64,000 bases of DNA from Methylomonas sp. EFPC3 (GCF_029643245.1 NZ_CP116398.1:2170001-2234000), one strand, 5' to 3'; counted from the stretch's first letter, positions 50,047 to 59,903 are shown. The notes: generated by a model from the sequence alone, not told the origin. Made by a program: numbers and translations.

Positions 50047-50383
50047 CGATAACCGGCTTTCAGCCCCGGAGCGTGTCGTTACCGGATCGTCGCTCCCGCC
50101 GGCAACTCCTCGCCGAATCGAGCCGCTGCCGTTGCAAGAGCTTGAACTTGCGGCGGAGCAAATGGCTGCGGCAGTCGGATTCAAGCCTGCGCTCGATTCG
50201 CGCCCCCCAATCCCAACCAGACCAGATAAGTTCACATCCCTGTGGCGATGGTTTGCCGAGCGGCGGCATCGGCAAGCGGACGCTAAGGAATCAAAAAACC
50301 AAACCGCACCGTCGCTTGTTACCGATCTTAATCCGCTCGCAACAAAACAAGGTGTCAATCCGGTTAAGGTTTGGCGAAATGTA
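50047..50383. other. Intergenic or weakly coding stretch
   Basis: One open frame on the plus strand (49976-50443) crosses this region and would encode a Pro/Arg-rich product with PTRPDKFTSLWRWFAERRHR, but it overlaps both neighbours and has no clear start or ribosome site. I do not call it a gene. No terminator or promoter recognised. Confidence 0.4.
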
Positions 50384-51895
50384 TTACACGGTTTCGCACA
50401 TCGCCCGCCGGGTGTGGCGGCGCTCGCCGGCAGCAATCGATAACACCAGCAGCGCCATGGCCGCAAACGCGCCGCTGTCGCCTAAACGCAGGTAAGGCGT
50501 AGCGCCGCGCATCGGCACAATACGGTCGGTGATTGCGACGGTGCTGAACAACGGCGCTTGGCGCTTGACGGTTCCGTCCGGGGCAATGAAGCCGGTCACG
50601 CCCGTGTTGGTGGCCCGCACCAAATAGCGGCCGGTTTCCAGCGCCCGCATCTGCGCCATCTGCAGATGCTGGTGGGGTTCGGCCGAGTCGCCGAACCAGG
50701 CGTCGTTGGTCATGTTGACGATATACCCGGCCTCGGCCGCCTGACGCGCGACCAGTTCGCCGAACGCATCTTCGTAACAAATGGTCGTGACAAAGGCATG
50801 GCCGCCGGCCCGCAACAGCGGTTGGCGGGCGCCGCCGGCGGCGAAATCGCCAAGCGGAATCGCCAATTGGTCCAACACCCAACCCGACAAGGGTTGCAAC
50901 GGTAAATATTCGCCAAACGGCAGCAGATGGATTTTGTGGTAAAGCGCTTGAGTTTCGCCCAGAGCCAACACGCTGTTGTAATAGTCCTTACCCTGGCCGC
51001 TGCTGGGCAAACCGACCACGATATCGACGCCGCGCTCGCGAGCTGCGGCGTGCAGAGGGTCGATAAAAAACGGCTTCACATCTTCCAGAAAAGCCGGAAT
51101 CGAGGTCTCCGGCCAGATGATGACGTCGGAATCCCAGTGTTGTTCGGTCAGCTTACGGTACAGCTTCAAGGTTGCCAGCTGCTGGTTCGCCTGCCACTTG
51201 TCGCCTTGGCCGATATTGCCCTGCACCAAAGTAATATCGATCGGCGCGCCGGCGGCTTCAGTCCAGGCGATAGCCTGCATCCCGGCACCGCCAGCCCATA
51301 TCGCCAGCAACATCGCCGAGCCGAGCCGCCAAGACAATCGGCTTTGAACGATCTCTGCCATCGCAAACCCGGACCACGCCAGCAAAAAGCCGACCGAATA
51401 GGCGCCGCCGAGCGGAGCGAAGCCGGCCAGCGGCGTAGCGGTCTGGCTATAACCGATCTGCAGCCAGGGGAAGCCATTGAGCACATAATTGCCGCGGAAG
51501 TACTCGACCGCCAACCACAGCAAGGCGGCTCCGGCAACCCGCGACCAAACGCCAGGCCACGGCGTCATTGCAATCAACCAAGCCGCCAGCGCCGGAAACA
51601 AGGCCCATACCGCCACCAGCAACGCGGTCAAGGCAGCGGCACTGACCGCGTCGGCGCCGCCGAACTGGTGAATACTGATAAACACCCACCAAATCCCGGA
51701 ACCGAACAAGCCCAAACCGAAGCAATAGCCAACCAAAGCCGCTTGCCGGGGAGTGCGCCCGCTCCAGCTCAGATAAAGTAAGGCCAGCGCAATAGGCGCA
51801 AGATAGGCGTAGGCGTATGGGGCGAAGGCCAGAGTCAAAAAGCTGCCGCTGCCGAGCGCGGCGATTTCGGGGCGGTGACGAAAGATTCGAAACAT
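50384..51895 (-). CDS. lnt: Apolipoprotein N-acyltransferase
   Basis: About 503 residues; start MFRIFRHRPE at 51895 chosen by family fit, with no strong ribosome site (alternatives 51925, 51952). Six N-terminal membrane helices (FAPYAYAYLAPIALALLYLS) then a nitrilase domain with catalytic Glu (WPETSIPAF), Lys (YHKIHLLPFGEYLPL) and Cys (ICYEDAFGE). It adds the third acyl chain to lipoproteins in the inner membrane, consistent with the lipoproteins encoded nearby. Confidence 0.93.
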   Translation of the reverse strand: MFRIFRHRPEIAALGSGSFLTLAFAPYAYAYLAPIALALLYLSWSGRTPRQAALVGYCFGLGLFGSGIWWVFISIHQFGGADAVSAAALTALLVAVWALFPALAAWLIAMTPWPGVWSRVAGAALLWLAVEYFRGNYVLNGFPWLQIGYSQTATPLAGFAPLGGAYSVGFLLAWSGFAMAEIVQSRLSWRLGSAMLLAIWAGGAGMQAIAWTEAAGAPIDITLVQGNIGQGDKWQANQQLATLKLYRKLTEQHWDSDVIIWPETSIPAFLEDVKPFFIDPLHAAARERGVDIVVGLPSSGQGKDYYNSVLALGETQALYHKIHLLPFGEYLPLQPLSGWVLDQLAIPLGDFAAGGARQPLLRAGGHAFVTTICYEDAFGELVARQAAEAGYIVNMTNDAWFGDSAEPHQHLQMAQMRALETGRYLVRATNTGVTGFIAPDGTVKRQAPLFSTVAITDRIVPMRGATPYLRLGDSGAFAAMALLVLSIAAGERRHTRRAMCETV

Positions 51896-52005
51896 GAACA
51901 AACCGGAGTGCAAATGGAGCGGCATTTTATGCAGCCGCGTGCGCTTATTCAAAATCCGCCAAGGTTGCAGCGGTTATTCTGTTCTAAACTTGTTTGGGTT
52001 TTACT

Positions 52006-53523
52006 ATGCATATCAACGCGCCGTTCATGACAGACACCGCATCCTTGCCGTTCCAACTGACCAGCGAATCGCTGGCAGGCTGGTTGAAATCGCTCAGTTC
52101 GCTGGCGCCGGCCGTTGCCGCCAACCAGCTCAATCTGGCCCTGAAAGAATTGGCGCGGACCAACGCCGATGCCACCCCAATGCTGCCGTTGTTAATCAAT
52201 CTGAGCCCGCTGACGTTGCACCTTGCCAACAGTCTGGCCAATCTGGCCCGCGCCGAGGCCCAGGGTAAAGCCTATAAGATCGCCAAGCTGGCCGTACAGC
52301 TCCTGCGCCATTTGAGTTTGGCGCTGTGCCGGACGGTCGAATCCAATCAACTGGCGGCGGAGTCGCAACCGATCGCAATCTTCCACGCCCTACAACTGAT
52401 CGGCTATTGCCAACGTATTAGCGCCTTGTTTTACGAACCGCCCTCGGCCACATTATGGAAAAAAACCGCCCTGCTCTACCAGATTGCATCGAAACAAGAT
52501 TGGCTGCAGCGGGAGATCGTCGCCAAGTTCGCGGATTTGAGACAACCGAATTCGATTGAAGGCGTGGTCAAACGCAATCTGTTATTCGCGATTTGCGCTC
52601 CCAACCGCTACCCGGCCGCGGAGATCGAACAACTATTCAAACTTGCCGCGATCGCTCAACCCTTGCTGGAAACCAGCATCCAACCGAGCCGGAATCCGGA
52701 TTTTTGCTGGGAACTGAAAGACGGCGAACCCTATCCGGCCAAACGCGGCCATTGGCACACCTCGCGCGGCACGGTGGCGATCCGCAGCCATCGGCTCGGC
52801 CACGCTCTGCGCCTGGGCGAAATCAGCAGCGACCTGCCGCAGGCTGCGCTAAACAAACTGACGCAACACCTTTGCGGCTACGACCAATTGTTCGCGACCG
52901 TGGATTTAAAGCCGCCGATATTGCCGGCGCAGTTTTTTCCGGGTTTGAGCAGCGTTCAGGCCTATTTGTCGAGCCAGGATAAGTTGTCGAAAATCATGCG
53001 CCTAAGCGGGCAAGGGGCAAACCGGAGCGCCCTGCGCGACATGAGTCTGGTGCCGTTGGAGCACGAAAAAAACTTTTACAAACCGAGTACCGGCCACGTT
53101 TCCAACTTCAGCAATCAACCCGGCTTTACCGTAACGCTGCTACGCAACCATAGTAAGCAATTTGTCGTGGCCGAAAGTGCCGATGCCGCATTCAATACCG
53201 GCGACATCGGCATGCTGAGCCGGGAGCAGCAAGCACCCAGGTTGATGCTGGTACGGCGCCAGGTGGCATTCGAAAATACTTCGCTGATCGCGTTGGAACC
53301 GGTGTTAGGCGAATTATCGATCTACGACTTCTCCATCGGCGACGGCGACACCCTGCAAGCCGTTCTGGTCAATGCCGAAAGCGGTACCGAAGTATTTCTG
53401 CCCAAAGGCAAATATGCGCTGGAAAGCAAAATAAGCTTGGCGCACGGACCGAGCTTGCAATTGAAAAGCTGTCTGGAATTTAACGAATACTACGCTCGCT
53501 TCCGCGTCACTCTTGATTCGTGA
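52006..53523 (+). CDS. Unknown cytoplasmic protein, possibly atypical PilZ / c-di-GMP-related
   Basis: About 505 residues; possible starts at 51994 (TTG), 52006 and 52027, none with a ribosome site. The N-terminal half is helical (ESLAGWLKSLSSLAPAVAAN). The C-terminal ~150 residues are beta-rich (NQPGFTVTLLRNHSKQFVVA, APRLMLVRRQVAF) and could be a degenerate PilZ-like barrel. That is a guess, as the RxxxR and D/NxSxxG motifs are not clear. Its end overlaps the convergent 5'-nucleotidase by 17 bases. Confidence 0.6.
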   Translation: MHINAPFMTDTASLPFQLTSESLAGWLKSLSSLAPAVAANQLNLALKELARTNADATPMLPLLINLSPLTLHLANSLANLARAEAQGKAYKIAKLAVQLLRHLSLALCRTVESNQLAAESQPIAIFHALQLIGYCQRISALFYEPPSATLWKKTALLYQIASKQDWLQREIVAKFADLRQPNSIEGVVKRNLLFAICAPNRYPAAEIEQLFKLAAIAQPLLETSIQPSRNPDFCWELKDGEPYPAKRGHWHTSRGTVAIRSHRLGHALRLGEISSDLPQAALNKLTQHLCGYDQLFATVDLKPPILPAQFFPGLSSVQAYLSSQDKLSKIMRLSGQGANRSALRDMSLVPLEHEKNFYKPSTGHVSNFSNQPGFTVTLLRNHSKQFVVAESADAAFNTGDIGMLSREQQAPRLMLVRRQVAFENTSLIALEPVLGELSIYDFSIGDGDTLQAVLVNAESGTEVFLPKGKYALESKISLAHGPSLQLKSCLEFNEYYARFRVTLDS

Positions 53524-54400
53524 CGCCGTGCGGCACGTGCGCGGCCGCGACCTGATGTCGTTCGGCCGAATCGCAATGGCCTTTCTGGTCGTCGAAAAAA
53601 ATATCGGCGCCGAACGCCTTCAGAAAGGCGCCCTTGGACATGCCGCCCAAAAACAAGGCTTCGTCGATCCGAATCCCCCAAGCGCGCAAGGTGCGCACTA
53701 CCCGTTCGTGCGCCGGCGCGGCGCGGGCCGTGACCAAAGCCGTGCGAATCGGCGAAACCTCCTGATCGAAATGGGTTTGAATCCGATGCAAGGCGCTGAG
53801 AAATTCCTTTAACGGCCCGCCGGACAACGGCTTGTGCGCTTCGCTACGTTCGTTGGCGGCAAATGCAGCCAGACCGTGTTGCTGGTATATCCGTTCCGAT
53901 TCGTCCGAAAACAGCACCGCATCGCCGTCGAAGGCAATCCGCAATTGCGGCGACGGATTGGCTACGGCACCGGAAACGATGGTCGCCGCGGCATAGCCGG
54001 CGGCCAGCGCTTTGCGGACGTCTTCGTTGTTGGCGGACAGAAACAGATGGGCGCCGAAGGCCGGAATGTATTCGTAGGGCGACACGCCGCTGGTAAACGC
54101 GGCCCGGGTAATCGCCAAGTCATAATGGTTGATCGAGTTGAAAATGCGCAGGCCGGTGTCGGCGCTGTTCTGCGACAACAGAATGATTTCGACCTGCGGC
54201 GAACCGGGAAAGGCTTTATTGATGTCGAGAAATTTTTTGACCAGCGAAAAGCCGAACCCCGGTTGCAGGATTTCGTTCTCGTGCTCGATCTGGTAGCGGC
54301 AAAACGCTTCTTTGCCCTGGGTTTCGAAAATTGCGTGCGACTCGTCCAGATCGAACAAGGCCCGCGACGATACCGCCACCACCAGTTTCTGGTTACTCAT
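53507..54400 (-). CDS. Cytosolic 5'-nucleotidase (NT5C1-like, 5-nucleotidase family)
   Basis: 297 residues from ATG 54400 (GAGG upstream). LVVAVSSRALFDLDESHAIF at the N-terminus and AFDGDAVLFSDESERIY in the middle are the conserved blocks of the cytosolic 5'-nucleotidase family otherwise known from vertebrate cN-I. LGGMSKGAFLKAFGADIFFD is the third. It dephosphorylates nucleoside monophosphates. It starts 10 bases after the SPOR-domain gene and is probably translated with it. Confidence 0.88.
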   Translation of the reverse strand: MSNQKLVVAVSSRALFDLDESHAIFETQGKEAFCRYQIEHENEILQPGFGFSLVKKFLDINKAFPGSPQVEIILLSQNSADTGLRIFNSINHYDLAITRAAFTSGVSPYEYIPAFGAHLFLSANNEDVRKALAAGYAAATIVSGAVANPSPQLRIAFDGDAVLFSDESERIYQQHGLAAFAANERSEAHKPLSGGPLKEFLSALHRIQTHFDQEVSPIRTALVTARAAPAHERVVRTLRAWGIRIDEALFLGGMSKGAFLKAFGADIFFDDQKGHCDSAERHQVAAAHVPHGVTNQE

Positions 54401-54410
54401 CCCGGCAGCC

Positions 54411-56171
54411 TCAATCCTTGACACGAGTGACCCAGACCGAATCGAGGTTCAAGGTTTTCTTAACCTTTGCGGCGTAGGCTGCCGCTTCGTACTGAGTTTT
54501 AAAACCGTCGACGCTGAGGCGGTACCAGTTTTCGCCCTTGGTTTCGGTCTTGCTGACCTTGGCCGGTACGCCTTTGCCGGCGAACTCCTGGGCCTTGCTT
54601 TTGGCGTACCAATCCTGCTTGAATGCCACCAGGTTGACTGCCCAGTTCTCTTCGACCGGTTCCGGTTTTTTCTTTTCCGGTTTCGGCGCGGCCGCGACAA
54701 CGGTCCGGCCTTTTTCCAAAGCGCTGACCTTGTTCTGCAAAGTTTCTATCGCTGCACCGATTTGCAAATTCTGATTGGCCAGCTCGGTCAGTTTAGTCGC
54801 CTGGTCGCCGGCAGGTGCCGGCGCAGCCCCAGCGTTGGCGTGCGGCACTTTGCTCAATTCCGTAATCTGGGTCGACATGACGCCGGCACTGACCGTCAAT
54901 TCGTCCAATTGTTTTTGCATCATTGCCATCTCGGCCGCGTCGTTGGTCGGCGCGGCATTTGCCTGTTCCTGCAATTTTCCGATAATGGTGACCAGTTCGC
55001 CGACTTGGGATTTGGTAATAAGGCCCTGCACCCCCAGACCGATACTCGCCAGCAATGCGACACCGGCCACACCAGCCGCCGCGTAGGCCAGCACCGGTTT
55101 TTTGGCAGTGAGCGCATCCAAGCCGCGTTTGGTTTTTTTCTGTTCGACTTGCAGGTTTTCCAGGCCGGTCTGGCACTCGCCAAGTTGAGTCCTGTCCGGT
55201 TTCTCGGCCAATTCATGCTTCAACTGCTGCAATTGCCGTTTCAACTCGCCGACCTGGCGGTTCAATGCCGTAATGTCGCCGCTGTAGTCGACGGCCGGCG
55301 GCGGCGGAGGTGGTGGGGTAACCGCGGCAGCGGCTACCGAGGCTGCTGCGGCAACGGCCGCCAGCTCCGGCTCGTCGTCGCCGGCAATCAGAATATCGCC
55401 GTCGTCGGCTTCAGCCGCCGCTGCCGGCTCTACCGGAATATTCGGTTCCGGCTGGTTCGCTTCGCCGACGGCAGCAGGGGCTAGCGCTTCGACGGCATCG
55501 GTTTCGGTAAAGGCCTCGCTTGGCTCCGCCTCGGCCGTTTCGGCAGCGGGCTCGGCCAAATCGTCGTCCGCGGTAATATCGAAATCCGCCATCAGAAAAT
55601 CCGCCGTGTTACCGGCCGACTCCGGTTCATCGCCAAATTCGTCGATGTCTGCCACGCTTTCCTGGCCGGCCCGACCCGGCTCGGCAGCGCTAGCCGCAGG
55701 CACCGAATCGATGTCGGCAAATTCGTCGATGTCGTCGATGTCGTCGGCCGCTGTCAATTCGGCCGCGTCGGCAATGGCGTCGGCCTCTTCCAACTCGCGT
55801 TGAATGTCGGCACCGACGGCATCGGCAACTTCGTCGGCCAGATCGTCCGACTCCCGGCCGGGATTGATTGCGATCTCGGCAATCTCAGTATCGAATTCGT
55901 CGCCGAATTCGTCGATATCGTCCAGCGGCCGGTTCTTGCCGGCCGGCAAGTCGATTTCCAACAGGTTGTCGAAATCGCCGAACTCGTCGATCTGCTCGTC
56001 CGCTTCGCGACCCAAGGTTTCGTCTCCGACCAGTAAGCGGTCTATCGCTTCGTCGTCGTCGATTTCGCCAACCTCGCGACCGGCCGGCTCGCTGATGTTC
56101 AACATCGCATCCAGGTCGTCGGCGAAGGCATCCAGAGTTTTCTTGCTTTTATTACCAGTCGGTTCAGCCAT
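54411..56171 (-). CDS. SPOR-domain protein with acidic repeat region
   Basis: 586 residues. Residues 1 to ~285 are highly acidic with recurring (D)IDEFGD motifs (e.g. QIDEFGDFDN, DIDEFGDEFD, DIDEFADID, DIDEFGDEPE). A Pro run and coiled coil follow, then a membrane helix (VLAYAAAGVAGVALLASIGL) and a periplasmic coiled coil. The C-terminal ~75 residues are a SPOR domain (WAVNLVAFKQDWYAKSKAQE, GENWYRLSVDGF). SPOR binds denuded glycan at division sites, suggesting a cell-envelope or polarity role. The cytoplasmic acidic tail has no known function. Confidence 0.88.
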   Translation of the reverse strand: MAEPTGNKSKKTLDAFADDLDAMLNISEPAGREVGEIDDDEAIDRLLVGDETLGREADEQIDEFGDFDNLLEIDLPAGKNRPLDDIDEFGDEFDTEIAEIAINPGRESDDLADEVADAVGADIQRELEEADAIADAAELTAADDIDDIDEFADIDSVPAASAAEPGRAGQESVADIDEFGDEPESAGNTADFLMADFDITADDDLAEPAAETAEAEPSEAFTETDAVEALAPAAVGEANQPEPNIPVEPAAAAEADDGDILIAGDDEPELAAVAAAASVAAAAVTPPPPPPPAVDYSGDITALNRQVGELKRQLQQLKHELAEKPDRTQLGECQTGLENLQVEQKKTKRGLDALTAKKPVLAYAAAGVAGVALLASIGLGVQGLITKSQVGELVTIIGKLQEQANAAPTNDAAEMAMMQKQLDELTVSAGVMSTQITELSKVPHANAGAAPAPAGDQATKLTELANQNLQIGAAIETLQNKVSALEKGRTVVAAAPKPEKKKPEPVEENWAVNLVAFKQDWYAKSKAQEFAGKGVPAKVSKTETKGENWYRLSVDGFKTQYEAAAYAAKVKKTLNLDSVWVTRVKD

Positions 56172-56235
56172 GAGTTTTCTCGGTTCGGTCGGGCGGCCGC
56201 TTACGCGCCCGAATTAAGCGTCTGTTGCGCGAGGT

Positions 56236-56976
56236 TTATCCGGCATTCTTGGCGGCAGTCACCAGCGCATTCACGTCCATCCTCCGCTTGAGTTGGATCT
56301 TGCCGAAACCGGCTTCCGCCATCTGTGCCAGAGCGATAGACTCGCGCATCACGTGGTTTTCGGATTCGTCGCTGAACAGATGTATGATCCAATGCTGCAG
56401 TAAATCCAAGCGATCGATGCCGGTTAAGACTTTGAAGTAACCGGCGACTTCCTGTTGCGTGGCACGGGTGTGTGCGTCGATGTCGTCCAGGCCGTAGCGG
56501 TCGCCGTTGACGAAGATGCCGCCCGGTTTCAACACCCGGTAAATCTCGGCCAACACTTGACGCCGGTAACCCGCCTCGAAGTTATGCAAGGTATAGGCGG
56601 ATGCCACCGCATCGGCGCTGTCTGCGGGCAAATCGCGCAATGCGCTCAAGGCGTCTTGCCCGGAAAAATCGAGCCGCCCCTGTTGCACCCAGTCTTGCAA
56701 GCTCAATTTGGCTTGGTTTTGCATCGTCGGTTCGCTGTCGATGCTCAATACCCGACAATTTTCCGCCGCCGACAATATAGCCAGCGTGGTAATACCGGTA
56801 CCGCCGCCCAACTCGACCACACTGGCCGGGCTAGCGTGGCCCCGGCAAAAATCGCCGATTTCCAAGCCGACCAGACGACTCATTTCCGTCGCGAACGGAC
56901 AGATCAGTTTCAGCATGTCGTATTCCCGACCGATCACGCCGGAGAACATCGCATCGAACGGGTTATCGGCACTCAT
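56236..56976 (-). CDS. Class I SAM-dependent methyltransferase
   Basis: 246 residues. Motif I VVELGGGTGITTLAILSA, acidic SIDSEP, motif VASAYTLHNFEAGYR and post-motif VLKPGGIFVNGDRYG make it a UbiE-like small-molecule methyltransferase. Substrate unknown. The ATG overlaps the stop of the DUF1244 gene by 4 bases, so the two are translationally coupled. Confidence 0.87.
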   Translation of the reverse strand: MSADNPFDAMFSGVIGREYDMLKLICPFATEMSRLVGLEIGDFCRGHASPASVVELGGGTGITTLAILSAAENCRVLSIDSEPTMQNQAKLSLQDWVQQGRLDFSGQDALSALRDLPADSADAVASAYTLHNFEAGYRRQVLAEIYRVLKPGGIFVNGDRYGLDDIDAHTRATQQEVAGYFKVLTGIDRLDLLQHWIIHLFSDESENHVMRESIALAQMAEAGFGKIQLKRRMDVNALVTAAKNAG

Positions 56977-57278
56977 TTATCGTCCTTGAGTTTTTGCCGA
57001 GCCTGGTAAGCCGCCAATTGTTCAGGGGTAGCTTCAAGCTGGTATTTTTCCTTCCATTCGGCATACGGCATGCCGTAGACGATCTCCCGGGCCTGTTCGT
57101 AATCCACGGCAATACCGCGTTCGGCCGCCGCAGCCGCATACCATTTGGCCAGACAGTTGCGGCAGAAATCCGCGAGGATCATCAATTCGATATTTTGTAC
57201 TTCGGCGTGCTTTTGCAAGTGGGCAAGCAGTTGTCGGAAAGCAGCGGCCTCCAACTCGGTGCTATGGGTATCTGACAT
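56973..57278 (-). CDS. DUF1244-family protein
   Basis: 101 residues from ATG 57278, which has AAAGGAGG; a longer frame to 57344 lacks one. The family core FCRNCLAKWYAAAAAERGI and YGMPYAEWKEKYQ are visible. The Cys pair CRNC could bind metal or undergo redox. Function of DUF1244 is unknown. First gene of a two-gene unit with the methyltransferase. Confidence 0.85.
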   Translation of the reverse strand: MSDTHSTELEAAAFRQLLAHLQKHAEVQNIELMILADFCRNCLAKWYAAAAAERGIAVDYEQAREIVYGMPYAEWKEKYQLEATPEQLAAYQARQKLKDDK

Positions 57279-57391
57279 GAAATCCTCCTTTAAATTCGGC
57301 ATTTTAGCAGCAAAGCCGCCCGGCTCATGTACAATTGCAAACAAAGATTCTACAATGAAGCATCGTTACTTCGGCCCCTAACGTCACTCCA

Positions 57392-57721
57392 GTGAGCACC
57401 ATACACAGTTCGTCATTGGCCTACTATCCGGTCGGCTATAAATATCCGCAGGCCGGACCGTCAGACGCCAAACGCGAACAGCCGCCGATAGCGATTACCG
57501 AAGCGGAGCTGACAAACCGGCAACCGCAAAGCCAACGCCAACCTTCGTCCACCGCGCAAATCCAGGCAGCCTTGGCCGAAACCGAATTGATGCTTGAACC
57601 CCGTAACGTACCGACCAATTCGCGCACTTTGAAAGCCCTGAACGCTTATACCGAAAACCGCAACCAACTCGTTCAAGAACAGCTCAACCAAACAATTTCC
57701 GGTATCGATCTTTACGCCTAA
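57392..57721 (+). CDS. Small Gln-rich protein of unknown function
   Basis: 109 residues from a GTG start. Polar, Gln/Pro/Ser-rich (TNRQPQSQRQPSSTAQ) with a helical C-terminus TLKALNAYTENRNQLVQEQL. No signal peptide or domain recognised. Starts 114 bases from the divergent DUF1244 gene, and 22 bases before yciB on the same strand. Confidence 0.55.
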   Translation: MSTIHSSSLAYYPVGYKYPQAGPSDAKREQPPIAITEAELTNRQPQSQRQPSSTAQIQAALAETELMLEPRNVPTNSRTLKALNAYTENRNQLVQEQLNQTISGIDLYA

Positions 57722-57743
57722 CTATTCTGCTTAACCATCCATC

Positions 57744-58286
57744 ATGAAACCGCTTTTAGAGTTCTTTCCCATCGTTTTGTTTTTTGTCGCCTACAAGCTC
57801 TACGACATCTACGTTGCCACCGGCGTGGTGATTGCCGCAACCGTCGTTCAGGTCTGCCTGTACTGGCTGCTCTACCGCAAAGTCGAAACGATGCAATGGA
57901 TTACGCTGGGATTGATCCTGGTCATGGGCGGCGCCACACTGTATTTGCAAGACGAACAATTCATCAAATGGAAACTGACCATCATCGAATGGTTGTTCGG
58001 CGGCGCGTTCTTGGCCAGCCAATTCGTCGGCAATAAAACCTTCATCGAACGTATGATGGGCGCCAATCTGGAGCTGCCGGTCCGTATCTGGAAACGACTG
58101 AACCTAAGCTGGGCCTTGTTTTTCATCGGCGTCGGCTTTTTGAATTTATACGTGATGCACCATTACAGCACCGACGACTGGGTCAGCTTCAAGACCTTCG
58201 GCGTACCGGGCCTGATGGTGTTGTTTATTGGCGTACAAATGGCATTTCTCTATAAACATGTGCCGACTCCGGAAGCGAAGGAATGA
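57744..58286 (+). CDS. yciB: Inner membrane septation protein YciB
   Basis: 180 residues with five membrane helices and the YciB/IspZ signatures [20 protein letters not shown] and [18 protein letters not shown]. It is thought to help join septum and cell-wall synthesis during division. It heads the yciB-yciI-bolA unit, with overlaps of 4 bases at each junction, a common arrangement in proteobacteria. Confidence 0.92.
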   Translation: MKPLLEFFPIVLFFVAYKLYDIYVATGVVIAATVVQVCLYWLLYRKVETMQWITLGLILVMGGATLYLQDEQFIKWKLTIIEWLFGGAFLASQFVGNKTFIERMMGANLELPVRIWKRLNLSWALFFIGVGFLNLYVMHHYSTDDWVSFKTFGVPGLMVLFIGVQMAFLYKHVPTPEAKE

Positions 58287-58588
58287 TGCTTTACGCCATT
58301 ATTGCTGAAGACGCGGCCGACAGCCTGAGCAAACGCCTGGCGGCACGCCCCGCCCACTTGGCGAGACTACAGGCTTTGCAAGACCAGGGCCGATTGGTGC
58401 TGGCCGGGCCGCATCCGGCAATCGACGCCGAAAACCCCGGCGAAGCCGGCTTTAGCGGCAGCCTGATCGTTGCCGAGTTTCCCGATCTGCAGAGCGCCAA
58501 AACCTGGGCCGATGCCGATCCCTATTTTGCCGCCGGCGTTTACGCCGGCGTTACCGTCAAACCTTTTAAACAAGTATTTCCCCAATGA
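58283..58588 (+). CDS. yciI: YciI-family protein
   Basis: 101 residues: [58 protein letters not shown]. YciI proteins have a ferredoxin-like fold with a conserved His (HLARLQ) and Asp (DADPY) suggesting a hydrolase or dehydrohalogenase-type active site; the substrate is unknown. Overlaps yciB and bolA by 4 bases. Confidence 0.9.
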   Translation: MMLYAIIAEDAADSLSKRLAARPAHLARLQALQDQGRLVLAGPHPAIDAENPGEAGFSGSLIVAEFPDLQSAKTWADADPYFAAGVYAGVTVKPFKQVFPQ

Positions 58589-58860
58589 CTGCCGATATCA
58601 TCAGACACAAGCTGGAAGACGCTTTCCAGCCGGAATTAATCGAAATTATCGACCATAGCGCCGCGCATGCAGGACATGCCGGAAACCAAGGCGGCGGCCA
58701 TTACCACGTCACCCTGGTTTCAACGCAGTTCGAAAACAAATCGTTGGTGCAACGCCACCAATTGGTCTACCAAGCCTTGGGCGATATGATGAAGGCTGAG
58801 ATTCACGCCTTGAGCATTAACGCTTTAACTCCCTCTGAAAACAGCAAAGGAAATTCTTGA
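58585..58860 (+). CDS. bolA: BolA-family protein
   Basis: 91 residues. BolA core: [53 protein letters not shown] in outline; the conserved His in RHQLVY is the Fe-S ligand in BolA-glutaredoxin complexes. Involved in iron-sulfur trafficking and morphology. Downstream of yciI, 1 base before the PpiC gene. Confidence 0.92.
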   Translation: MTADIIRHKLEDAFQPELIEIIDHSAAHAGHAGNQGGGHYHVTLVSTQFENKSLVQRHQLVYQALGDMMKAEIHALSINALTPSENSKGNS

Positions 58861-58861
58861 T

Positions 58862-59836
58862 ATGAAATTGAAACTTGTCCCTCTGGTTCTGGCCGGCGCC
58901 GCTCTGCTGCCGGGCTGCTTCGAAGAAAAAGCCAAAGAGGCTGCCCCCGCAACCCCGACAGTCAGCAAAGAAGATGCAGTCGCTTCGGTCAACGGCACCT
59001 ACATCAGCAAAAAAACCCTGGAAACGTTGGAAAAAGAGATTTCCGAACGTAGCCAAGGCCAAACCTTTCCGAAGGAACAATTGTTGGAAGAGTTGATTCA
59101 ACGCGAATTGTTGATTCAACAGGCGCTGCAGAAGCAGTTGGATAAAACGCCGGAAGTGATCGAGCGGATGGCAACCGTCAGAAATTCCTTGCTGTCGCAA
59201 GCGGCGTTACAGGATTACCTGAAAGCCAACCCGGTCACCGATGAAGAAATCAAAGCCGAATACGATTCAAAAATGGCCAATATGGGCAGCGAATACAAGG
59301 CCCGCCATATTCTGGTCAAAACCGAAGAAGAAGCCAAAAAATTGATCGCCGAGCTGGATAAAGGCGGCAACTTTAACGAACTGGCTAAAAAACATTCGAT
59401 CGACCCGATGGGATCGGAAGGTGGCGATTTAGGCTGGTTTACCGCCGACCGGATGGTGCCGCCATTCTCCGAAGCGGTGGTAGCGCTGGAGAACGGCAAA
59501 TACAGCAAACAACCGGTGCAAACCCAGTTCGGCTGGCACGTGATTTTGCGCGAAGAATCCAGAGCTTTGACCCCGCCGCCGCTGGACGCCGTCAAAGAAC
59601 AAATCCGGCCGATGTTGCAACGGCAAAAAGCTCAAGCAATGATCGAAAACCTGCGCAAGAACGCAAAAGTGGAAGTGATGTTGCCGCCGACACCGGCTAA
59701 ACCAGAAGAAGCGCAACCTGCAGCTCCGGCCGAACAACCTGCCGCGGCACCGGCCGAGCAGCCAGCCGCCGCCCCATCCGAACCGGCAGCCCCGGCAACG
59801 GAAACCAAACCCGCGGACCCGGCAGCCGCAAAATAA
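58862..59836 (+). CDS. PpiC/SurA-like peptidylprolyl isomerase lipoprotein
   Basis: 324 residues. Lipobox LAGAALLPGCFEEK. SurA-N-like helical region (KDAVASVNGTYISKKTLETL), then a parvulin PPIase domain (about 140-230) with YKARHILVKTEEEAKKLIAE, GSEGGDLGWFTADRMVPPFS and FGWHVILREE. The C-terminal tail is Ala/Pro-rich repeats (PAAAPAEQ type). It folds outer-membrane or periplasmic proteins from a membrane-anchored position. Confidence 0.9.
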   Translation: MKLKLVPLVLAGAALLPGCFEEKAKEAAPATPTVSKEDAVASVNGTYISKKTLETLEKEISERSQGQTFPKEQLLEELIQRELLIQQALQKQLDKTPEVIERMATVRNSLLSQAALQDYLKANPVTDEEIKAEYDSKMANMGSEYKARHILVKTEEEAKKLIAELDKGGNFNELAKKHSIDPMGSEGGDLGWFTADRMVPPFSEAVVALENGKYSKQPVQTQFGWHVILREESRALTPPPLDAVKEQIRPMLQRQKAQAMIENLRKNAKVEVMLPPTPAKPEEAQPAAPAEQPAAAPAEQPAAAPSEPAAPATETKPADPAAAK

Positions 59837-59857
59837 CCAAACAGCCTGCCTAGCAAT

Positions 59858-59879
59858 ACAGGGCGGACACCCGCCCTGT
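59858..59879. terminator. Hairpin between the convergent ppiC and bfd genes
   Basis: ACAGGGCGG (59858-59866), 4-base loop, CCGCCCTGT (59871-59879): perfect 9-base stem in the short space between two converging genes. No long T-run on either side, so efficiency is uncertain, but it could serve both directions. Confidence 0.55.
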
Positions 59880-59903
59880 TCCTCTAAATCCTATAGCAGC
59901 GGA

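Noticed and set aside
49976-50443. 155-residue open frame after the SafE-cupredoxin gene
   Set aside because: Overlaps the ends of both neighbours, no start with a ribosome site, no recognised domain; left as a possible but unsupported gene.
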